Source of the DNA: Kribbella amoyensis
GTDB taxonomy: Bacteria > Actinomycetota > Actinomycetes > Propionibacteriales > Kribbellaceae
Length of the DNA stretch: 64,000 nucleotides
Direction of reading: 5' to 3'
Assembly: GCF_007828865.1 (NCBI RefSeq)
Contig: NZ_VIVK01000004.1
Location: 116,336-180,335 of the forward strand
Within the stretch, counting starts at the first letter, position 1; every line of letters starts with the position of its first letter. The notes beneath the pieces are model-generated. The model did no database searches. It saw only the letters and a list, made by a program, of their open reading frames with translations, and was not told the origin of the DNA. Shown here in pieces: positions 33,549-40,632 of the stretch. A program made the position numbers and the translations under genes.

Positions 33549-36539
33549 TCAGGTGCTTCCGTTCGCCCAGGCGATCAGCTCGTACCGGGTGGTGAGGTCG
33601 AGTTTGCGGCGGATGTGTTCGAGGTGGGACTCGACGGTTCGCCGGGAGATGCTCAGCGCCTGCGCGATCTGCTCGTTGCTCTGCCCCTGCGCGGTCAGGT
33701 CGGCGACCTCACGTTCCCGGCGTGTCAGCGGGCGGTCGGCCGGGGTCGGCCGGGCCAGCGCGTCGGCCATCAGGTCGTCGGCGGCCGACGTCGCCCCGTC
33801 GCGCATCAGCCGATCCGCGGCCCGCTCACCGACCGACGCTCGCGCCTTCTCCACCAACGTCTCGCAGAACGTCGTCACCACACCCGGCATGCGCCCACCA
33901 CGCCGGCTCATCGCCTCGGCGGCACCGGCCAGCCGAAGCGTTGCGGGGATCCGCTCCTCGGCCGAGGCGAGGCTCGCGCCCGCCCAGAGCCACTCGGGAT
34001 CCTCGACCAGTCCGTCGGAGGTACGGAGGTCCTCGACCACCACTTCCAGCTGGGCCCGGTGCAGTCCGATGTCGCCGGTTACGGCCGCGGCGAAAGCGAG
34101 TCCCAGCCGCGCGGTCACCCCGAGCGCCACACTTCGGCACGACCGACTCGCCCGCAGCGCCTCCGCGTAGTACTCCTTGCCGCCGTCGAAGTCACCGTCC
34201 TCGTACTTGGCCAAGCCCAGCACCGTGAGCGTGGAACCACGGCCACGGTGATCGTCGTGCCGACGGAAGAGAGCGAGTCCCTCACGGCAGCGGGCGACCG
34301 CCTTCGTGGTGTCTCCGGTCGTGCTCTCCACCAACGCGAGATTGCGCAGCCCGCGGGCCCGTTCGAGGTCGTCCCCGAACTCCTCGAACAACGCCAGGCT
34401 CCGCTCGTACGCGTCCCGCGCCGCGCCGTAGTCGCGCTGCCGCCAGGCCAAGCGGCCGAGACAGGCGAGCGCGACGGCCCGGAGGCGCTGGTCGTCGGTC
34501 CCACGGCCCAGGCATTCCTCCAGCCGGGCCCGCGCACCGTTGATCCGGCCGCGCTGTTCCCAGAAGTAGGCGAGGGCCGTACACAGCCGCAGGTCGAGGT
34601 CGTTCGGCCGGGTCCGCGCCCAGTTCGCGGCGGCCAGCAGGTTGGCGGACTCGCGCTCCAGCCGGATCAGGTGGCCGGACCGATCCGGACCGCGGAGCCC
34701 GGCACTGCGGGTCCGCGCGACGTCCAGGAAGTGCGCGACGTGCTGGTCCCGGGTCGCCGTCTCCGTGATCTCGTCGGCGGCGAGCACCGATTCGCCGTAC
34801 TGGCGTACCGGCTGGAGCAGGCGGTACCGCATCCCGCCGCACGGTTCGCGGTCGGCCACGACGAGAGAGTGGTCGATCAACGTACTCAGCGCCGGCAACA
34901 GGTCGTCACCGAGTTGTGTGACCGCCTCGGCCGCGGCGAGGTCGAACCCGCCGGCGAACACGGACAGCCGCCCGTACAACTGCTGTGCCACCGGCGGCAG
35001 CATCCGGAAACTCCAGTCCAGCGCGGACGTCATCGCGGCCGGATCGTTCGACGGCCCGGCCGCGGTCAGCAGATCGTCGAGTCGGCGCAGGATCTCGGTG
35101 AGCGACAGCACCCCGCTCCAGGTCGCGATCAGCTCGATCGCAAGCGGCAGCCCGTCCAGCCGGCGGCAGATCAACCGGACGTCGTCCTCGGCGAGCCCGG
35201 CACCCGCACCGATCAGGCCGGCCCGGTCCACGAACAACTGTGACGCCGACTCGATCGCCAACGACGGCAGCCGGAAGAGCTGTTCACCGGGGACGCCGAG
35301 CGGGGCCCGGCTGGTCGCGAGGATCCGGACCCCGGGGCACTCGGACAGGATCCGCGCCGCCAACTCGGAGACCGCGCCGAGAACGTGCTCGCAGTTGTCC
35401 AGTACGAGCAGGAGCTCCTGGTTGCCCAAGGTACTGACGAAGGTGTCCTCCAAAGCATCCGCGTCTCCCAGGGCCGCGGCGACAGCACCGACGACGCCGC
35501 GTCCCTCGGAAACCTCGCCCAGCAACGCGGTCCGAGCCTCACCAGGGTCCGGGTGGTCGGCCAGTTCGAGCGCGAGCCGGGTCTTGCCGGCGCCCGGGGG
35601 ACCGGTGATGGTGACGAGCCGGTTGTCCTGGAGCAGTCCCTCGACCTCGGAGAGTTCGCCCTCGCGTCCGTAGAACCGGGTCAGGCCCAGCACCCCCGGG
35701 CGTACTCCCGGTGCGGTCAGGATCTCGGGCTCGGCCGCAGTAGATGCCAACGGCAACGGACTGGAAGCCGCGGCGTGAGGCGGTGGGGAAGTCCAGTGGA
35801 GCGTCGGCCCTGGGGGCGGTTCGCGGGTGGCCACCAGGAGCTCCCGCTGGAGGTCCTGGAGCTCGGCGGAAGGGCTGGCGCCGAGGGTTTCGCTGAGTTG
35901 GTTGCGCAGTACCTCGTAGTGGTTCAGCGCCTCGGCCGGGCGGCCGAGGCGCTTCAACGCGGTCAGCAGGCGGAGCCAGAGGGTCTCGCGGAGCGGATAA
36001 AGCTCGACGAGAGCCTGGAGCTCGCTGACTCGGGCGGCCGGATCTTCCACGTCGAGATCGGCGCGCTGTTCGTAGGCGGTGAGGTACCGCTCGACCAGAT
36101 CGGGCCGGATCCGCTCGTCGAGCCGCTCGGCCACCGCGTCCCCCAGCGGCTCGCCCCGCCACAGCAGCAGCGCCGAGTCGAGCAGGTCGCGACGGACCCG
36201 GCCCTCTGCCTGAGCGGCCCGATCGAGGTGGGCGAGGAAGTCGAGCGCGTCCACCCAGGCCGGGCCACCGAGACGGTAGCCGTTCACGTCGGTCTGGATC
36301 AGATCATTGCCCAGAGCCCGGCGCAGGCGGCCGACGTACGTCTGCAGGGTGCCGCGGATCCGGTACGGCGGATCGTCGCCCCACAGGCCTCGGGCCAGCG
36401 AGTCGAAGGTGACGGTGCGGCCCGCGGACAACGCCAGCAGGGCCAACAGGGTCCTGACCTTCCGGCCGGGAAGAGCGACAGGTCGCCCGTCCAGCGTGAC
36501 TTCGAAAGGCCCGAGCATACGGATCTCCGGACCGGCCAT
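33549..36539 (-). CDS. Large AfsR/SARP-type regulator with NB-ARC, repeats and LuxR HTH
   Basis: A 996-residue multidomain regulator. Order: OmpR-like DNA-binding domain (about 1-95, RKVRTLLALLALSAGRTVTF), BTAD (about 98-245, ending LGASPSAELQDLQREL), an NB-ARC/STAND ATPase (Walker A TGPPGAGKTRLAL near 320, LLLVLDNCEHV as Walker B), a helical TPR-like region (about 640-900), and a C-terminal LuxR HTH (LTRREREVADLTAQGQSNEQ). DNA-binding domains at both ends are unusual for AfsR types but known in STAND regulators. It probably integrates a ligand or protein signal. No specific target cluster lies adjacent; the nucleoside hydrolase gene upstream is co-directional. Confidence 0.9.
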   Translation of the reverse strand: MAGPEIRMLGPFEVTLDGRPVALPGRKVRTLLALLALSAGRTVTFDSLARGLWGDDPPYRIRGTLQTYVGRLRRALGNDLIQTDVNGYRLGGPAWVDALDFLAHLDRAAQAEGRVRRDLLDSALLLWRGEPLGDAVAERLDERIRPDLVERYLTAYEQRADLDVEDPAARVSELQALVELYPLRETLWLRLLTALKRLGRPAEALNHYEVLRNQLSETLGASPSAELQDLQRELLVATREPPPGPTLHWTSPPPHAAASSPLPLASTAAEPEILTAPGVRPGVLGLTRFYGREGELSEVEGLLQDNRLVTITGPPGAGKTRLALELADHPDPGEARTALLGEVSEGRGVVGAVAAALGDADALEDTFVSTLGNQELLLVLDNCEHVLGAVSELAARILSECPGVRILATSRAPLGVPGEQLFRLPSLAIESASQLFVDRAGLIGAGAGLAEDDVRLICRRLDGLPLAIELIATWSGVLSLTEILRRLDDLLTAAGPSNDPAAMTSALDWSFRMLPPVAQQLYGRLSVFAGGFDLAAAEAVTQLGDDLLPALSTLIDHSLVVADREPCGGMRYRLLQPVRQYGESVLAADEITETATRDQHVAHFLDVARTRSAGLRGPDRSGHLIRLERESANLLAAANWARTRPNDLDLRLCTALAYFWEQRGRINGARARLEECLGRGTDDQRLRAVALACLGRLAWRQRDYGAARDAYERSLALFEEFGDDLERARGLRNLALVESTTGDTTKAVARCREGLALFRRHDDHRGRGSTLTVLGLAKYEDGDFDGGKEYYAEALRASRSCRSVALGVTARLGLAFAAAVTGDIGLHRAQLEVVVEDLRTSDGLVEDPEWLWAGASLASAEERIPATLRLAGAAEAMSRRGGRMPGVVTTFCETLVEKARASVGERAADRLMRDGATSAADDLMADALARPTPADRPLTRREREVADLTAQGQSNEQIAQALSISRRTVESHLEHIRRKLDLTTRYELIAWANGST

Positions 36540-36618
36540 CGCACCCCCCGGAGCGAGATCGGTTGTCGTTGCGCCTCAGTGTAGGGACCGTTCGGTTCAC
36601 CGCCGGTCGGGCCGAGGG

Positions 36619-37569
36619 CTACCTGACCGTCTCGAGCCAGAGATCCGCGTACTTCCTGCCGTCGACCGCCGTGGCCACGTCGACGACGGTCGGGGCCGCG
36701 CCGTACGGGTCACTGGACAGGTCCGCGGACCAGTCGCGGGTGTCGACGATCGTGCGGCCGCGCGACCACGAGCCGGCCAGCTCGACCCGCAGCGGGTACC
36801 GCTTGGTGGTGAGCCCGGCCGGATCGATCACCGCGCACACGGCCCCGCCGTCGCCGATCGTGGCGCCGTCCCGCCGGTACAGCTCGCTGCGTCGTTCGAT
36901 CAGGCGCCGGGCGAGCTCCGCCGACGGCGACCCGGCCAGCTCGCGGACCTCATCCAGCGTCACCACGACGTCGTAGAACACGTCCAGGCCGTACATCGTC
37001 ATGCCGATGCCGAGGTCGCCGGCCGCGGCGAGCACGATCGCGGCCGCCTCCGGGTCGGTCCAGATGTTGAACTCTGCCGACGCGGTCGCGTTGCCGATCC
37101 CGGCCGCGCCGCCCATGAAGACGATCTCGCTGATCCCGGCAGCGGCCTCGGGGTACGTCCGCAGCAGCAGCGCGATGTTCGTCATCGGCGCCAGCGGGAT
37201 CAGCGCGACCTTCTCGCCGGTCCGGGCCGCGGTGGTCAACGTGTCGCGGAGCAGCTCGACCGCGTGCCGCTCGTCCGGACGGCGGGCCGACTTGGGCCAG
37301 TCGAGGTCGCCGAGTCCGTCGACCCCGTGGACGTGCGGTGCAGGGCGTACCGGCTGGAGCAGGGGGAGTGCGGCGCCCCGGGCGACCGGTACGTCCGCTC
37401 GGCCGGCCGCGTCCAGCACGGTGACGGTGTTGACGACCACCTCGTCCAGGCCGACGTTGCCGCCGACGCACGTCACCGCCCTGAGGTCGAGCGCGGGATG
37501 GCGGGCGGCGAGCAGCAGGGCGCAGGCGTCGTCGAGCCCGGTGTCGACGTCGAGGATGACCGGCTTCAT
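36619..37569 (-). CDS. Nucleoside hydrolase-fold protein lacking the usual catalytic His
   Basis: A 316-residue protein of the inosine/uridine-preferring nucleoside hydrolase family. The calcium-binding N-terminal motif is intact (ILDVDTGLDDACALLLA), as are APMTNIALLL, MGGAAGIGNATASAEFNIWTDPEAA and RVELAGSWSRGRTIVD. At the position where family members have an HD pair ahead of the final helix, this protein has GD (ATIGDGGAVCAVIDP), so the acid catalyst of group I/II enzymes is absent. It may use another residue, as group III enzymes do, or act on a different N-ribosyl compound. Confidence 0.85.
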   Translation of the reverse strand: MKPVILDVDTGLDDACALLLAARHPALDLRAVTCVGGNVGLDEVVVNTVTVLDAAGRADVPVARGAALPLLQPVRPAPHVHGVDGLGDLDWPKSARRPDERHAVELLRDTLTTAARTGEKVALIPLAPMTNIALLLRTYPEAAAGISEIVFMGGAAGIGNATASAEFNIWTDPEAAAIVLAAAGDLGIGMTMYGLDVFYDVVVTLDEVRELAGSPSAELARRLIERRSELYRRDGATIGDGGAVCAVIDPAGLTTKRYPLRVELAGSWSRGRTIVDTRDWSADLSSDPYGAAPTVVDVATAVDGRKYADLWLETVR

Positions 37570-37667
37570 GGCGTCATCCTGTCCCATCGGCGGATCCATC
37601 GGCCGTTGGCGGTCAGTTCATCACTCGATCTGGTGCCGTTCGCGTCAGTTTCCTACGGTCGGTGCCC

Positions 37668-39623
37668 ATGAAGCCGACTCCCCGCCGCCCTCGGGCCGTC
37701 CTCGCCGCCCTCGCGACCGGTGCCACCGTGACCGCCCTGATCACCCCGACCATCGCCGAAGCCGCCGACGCCCGAGCGACCGGCCAGGCCACCTCCCGAA
37801 CCTCGAACCAGCTCTCGAACCAGCTCTCGAACCAGCTCTCGAACCGAGCCGCTGACCAGGTCGCGACGCAGGCCGCCGACCCGGCGCCGACGGTCGACGA
37901 GAAGTTCGACGGTACGGCGCTGCCGGCCGGCTGGACCCCGGTCGAGGGGACCTGGAAGGTGCAGAACGGCCGCCTGGTCGGGACCTCGTCCTCGGCGAGC
38001 CAGCAGAGCCGGATCACCTTCGGCTCGCACCTGACCGACTTCCGGATCGAGAGCAAGCTGCGCTTCGACTCCGCCGTCGACGCCGCCCGCTGGGTCGCGT
38101 TCGGCCTCGACCTGGCCCCGAGCGGCGCGGTCCCGTGGTCCATCGCGACGCTGCGGAACGGCTCGACCGCGGCCAACGGGCTCGAGTTCGCCCAGCGCAC
38201 CGCGGCGAACACCTGGAATGTCACCGACACCGCTGCCGCCCCCGTCCAGGTAGGTGTCGGCAAGCAGGTCGAGCTCGCCGTCGAGGTCCGCGGTACCCGC
38301 GCCACCTGGTACGTCGAGGGCCGCGAGGCGCTTCGGACCACGATGGTCGAGCGCAGTACGACGGGCGGGCAGGCGTTGATCGTCAACGGCGCGACCGTGT
38401 CGTTCGACGACCTCAGGGTGACGCCGCTGGCCAAGGAATCGTTCATCCGCAAGGCCGGTGAGCCGTTGCGGGTCTGGGCGCACCGGGGTGGCTCCAGCGC
38501 CGCGCCGGAGAACACGGCGGCCTCCGACGAGGTGGCTCGCCGGGCCCGGGCGGAGTGGATCGAGAACGACGTCCAGCCGACCAAGGACGGCGTCCCGGTG
38601 ATCCTGCACGACACCACCGTGGACCGGACCACCGACGGTACCGGCGCGGTCCGCAATCTCACCCTCGCCCAGGTCGCCACGCTCGACGCGGGATCGTGGT
38701 TCGCCCCGGCGTACACCGGCCAGCGGGTCCCGACGCTCGCGCAGCAGCTCGACGGCCTGAGGACGCGCGGCGGCAACCTGCTGCTCGAGGTGAAGGGCGC
38801 GCACACGCAGGACTCGGTCGCCCGGATCGTCCAGGAGATCCGGGACCGCGGTATGGCCAGCCGCGTCTTCGTCCAGAGCTTCGAGCCGCAGCACCTGCGC
38901 TGGATGCGCGAGCTGGCCCCGGAACTCCCGCTCGGCCTGCTCCGCAGCACGCTCGACGCGGACCCGGTCGCGATCGCCAAGGACCTCGGCCTGTCCGCGT
39001 ACAACCCGTCGGACGGCGCGTTCCAGACCCGGCCGGGCATCGTCGCCGACCTGCACGCGGCCGGCGTCGCGGTGAACGTGTGGACCGTCGACGACGCGGG
39101 CCGCTGGAACGGGCTGGAGAAGGCCGGCGTGGACGGCGTCATCACCAACCGGCCGGCCGAGCTGTACGGCTGGAACACCGCGTTCCTGCAGCGCACCAAG
39201 CCGCGGGCCACCGTGCTCAGCCCGGCCGCGGACCAGCGGATCGACCGGGCCCAGCAGACCAAGGTCGCCGTCAGCAACAACTCGGCCGAGCCGTTGACCG
39301 TCACCCTGGACGGCGCGCCGATCGCCAACGGCACGACCCTGGACACGGCAGCCCTCGCCGCCGGTGAGCACGTGATCCGGGCCGAGGTGGCCGGCGCGAC
39401 CACCGAGTCCCGATTCCGGATCGTCGCCACGCCGACCGGCCTGGCCGACCTGGTCCTCACCTCCGGCGCGTCCGCGTCGACCGTCTCGACCCTGACCACG
39501 CTGCTCGGCCAGCGGCAGTACGCCGTCCTCGCGACGTACGCGAACACGCCGGGAGCGAAGGGGCTGACCGCGGAGCGCCGGGACCGGATCGTCGCCGAGG
39601 CGCGTGCTCTCGCCACCCAGTAA
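37668..39623 (+). CDS. Secreted glycerophosphodiester phosphodiesterase with extra N- and C-terminal domains
   Basis: A 651-residue secreted enzyme. A Sec signal peptide (AVLAALATGATVTALITPTI) precedes a short SNQL repeat, then a concanavalin-like beta-sandwich (about 75-265, FDGTALPAGWTPVEGTWKV). The GDPD TIM barrel (about 270-500) has WAHRGGSSAAPENT, EWIENDVQPTKDGVPVILHD and VNVWTVDD. A beta-rich domain of about 150 residues follows. It hydrolyses glycerophosphodiesters from lipids or teichoic acids outside the cell. ATG 37668 is used; GTG 37662 is two codons earlier. Confidence 0.92.
   Translation: MKPTPRRPRAVLAALATGATVTALITPTIAEAADARATGQATSRTSNQLSNQLSNQLSNRAADQVATQAADPAPTVDEKFDGTALPAGWTPVEGTWKVQNGRLVGTSSSASQQSRITFGSHLTDFRIESKLRFDSAVDAARWVAFGLDLAPSGAVPWSIATLRNGSTAANGLEFAQRTAANTWNVTDTAAAPVQVGVGKQVELAVEVRGTRATWYVEGREALRTTMVERSTTGGQALIVNGATVSFDDLRVTPLAKESFIRKAGEPLRVWAHRGGSSAAPENTAASDEVARRARAEWIENDVQPTKDGVPVILHDTTVDRTTDGTGAVRNLTLAQVATLDAGSWFAPAYTGQRVPTLAQQLDGLRTRGGNLLLEVKGAHTQDSVARIVQEIRDRGMASRVFVQSFEPQHLRWMRELAPELPLGLLRSTLDADPVAIAKDLGLSAYNPSDGAFQTRPGIVADLHAAGVAVNVWTVDDAGRWNGLEKAGVDGVITNRPAELYGWNTAFLQRTKPRATVLSPAADQRIDRAQQTKVAVSNNSAEPLTVTLDGAPIANGTTLDTAALAAGEHVIRAEVAGATTESRFRIVATPTGLADLVLTSGASASTVSTLTTLLGQRQYAVLATYANTPGAKGLTAERRDRIVAEARALATQ
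37803..37845 (+). repeat. 12-bp tandem repeat inside the GDPD gene
   Basis: Three full copies and part of a fourth of TCGAACCAGCTC encode SNQL units just after the signal peptide. The copies are identical, so the length may vary between strains without shifting frame. Confidence 0.9.
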
Positions 39624-39641
39624 CACACCGCCGTTCCGACC

Positions 39642-39669
39642 AGGCCGGGTCCCCCAGGGGGCCCGGCCT
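39642..39669 (+). terminator. Terminator after the GDPD gene
   Basis: AGGCCGGG-CCCCC pairs with GGGGG-CCCGGCCT around a single-base loop and one bulged T, 18 bp after the stop. The rest of 39670-39890 has no convincing gene. Confidence 0.75.
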
Positions 39670-39893
39670 CGTCGTTGCATGGCACGATGCGGAACGACGC
39701 GCCGATCGGCCGAACCCACCTCCAGCCTGCCCACCGCGAAGCCCTGCCCAGGGTGTCCGCGCAGCGGCTCGGAACGGCGTTCGCGGGGGCCGTAGTTTGC
39801 GCCTCGAAAGGGTCGTCCCGGCGGCGCCACGCGGGACTACACGAGGCTGCGCGAGTGTTGGAACAAGGAGACGCGCGCGGGATCCGGGCGTTC

Positions 39894-39923
39894 TTGCAAA
39901 CTGTCGGAGCAGCGACGTAGCAT
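39894..39923 (+). promoter_or_regulatory. Promoter of nrdR-nrdJ
   Basis: TTGCAA (39894-39899) and TAGCAT (39918-39923) are separated by 18 bp. The predicted start near 39930 lies inside the first NrdR box. The 5' leader would be about 125 bases. Confidence 0.65.
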
Positions 39924-39969
39924 CCCTAGATGTAGTGGTTACACGGGTGTAATTTTCCACAGGTAGTGG
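39923..39969 (+). promoter_or_regulatory. Pair of NrdR boxes
   Basis: TCCCTAGATGTAGTGG (39923-39938) keeps every strongly conserved position of the consensus acaCwAtATaTwGtgt. TTTCCACAGGTAGTGG (39954-39969) keeps most. The boxes start 31 bp apart with a 15-bp gap, three helical turns, which is the known spacing of NrdR operators. A TTACAC-GG-GTGTAA palindrome lies between them (39939-39952). Confidence 0.75.
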
Positions 39970-40054
39970 TCAGTTACTCACAAGTCATACACAAGTTGTC
40001 CCCAGGCTGATCCACAGGTTGCCCCGCGGCGACCCTCGGGAGGAGTGATTCTTC

Positions 40055-40552
40055 GTGCACTGTCCGTACTGCCGGCACAGTGACTCCCGCGTCGTCGACA
40101 GCCGGGTCGCCGAGGACGGCGGAGCGATCCGCCGCCGTCGCCAGTGCCCGGTCTGCGAGAAGCGCTTCACCACCGTCGAGCAGATGCAGCTGACGGTCGT
40201 GAAGCGGTCCGGAGCGACCGAGCCGTTCAGCCGGGAGAAGGTCGTCAACGGCGTCGGCAAGGCCTGCAAGGGCCGGCCGGTGGACGTGGACGCGCTGGCC
40301 CGGCTGGGCCAGAAGGTGGAGGACGCGCTGAAGGCGAGCGGTTCGCCGGAGGTCCCCGCGCACGAGGTCGGCCTGGCCATCCTCGGTCCGCTGCGGGAGC
40401 TGGACGAGGTCGCGTACCTGCGCTTCGCCAGCGTGTACCGGCAGTTCGAGTCCGCCGACGACTTCGAGACGGAGATCGCGTTGCTCCGGGCCGAGAAGGA
40501 GCCCGAGGGGACCGAGCCCGCCGCCTCGATCCAGACATCAACGGGGAAGTAG
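40055..40552 (+). CDS. nrdR: Transcriptional repressor NrdR
   Basis: A 165-residue regulator that senses ATP/dATP and represses ribonucleotide reductase genes. The N-terminal zinc ribbon has two CxxC pairs (MHCPYCRHSDSRV and RRQCPVCEKRFTT) and an ATP-cone follows (VVKRSGATEPFSREKVVNGV). GTG 40055 follows GGGAGGAG. It is 80 bp from nrdJ and shares its promoter; the two boxes upstream make it self-regulating. Confidence 0.96.
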   Translation: MHCPYCRHSDSRVVDSRVAEDGGAIRRRRQCPVCEKRFTTVEQMQLTVVKRSGATEPFSREKVVNGVGKACKGRPVDVDALARLGQKVEDALKASGSPEVPAHEVGLAILGPLRELDEVAYLRFASVYRQFESADDFETEIALLRAEKEPEGTEPAASIQTSTGK

Positions 40553-40632
40553 TTCCACCGCATCACCTGCGACACCAACGGGGCGGTCCCGACAGACCGC
40601 GGCAGGACAGACAGACAGGGCGAGGAGCAACC

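Noticed and set aside
39675..39920. Possible 81-residue gene before nrdR
   Set aside because: No ribosome binding site, mixed third-position bases, and overlap with the nrdRJ promoter.
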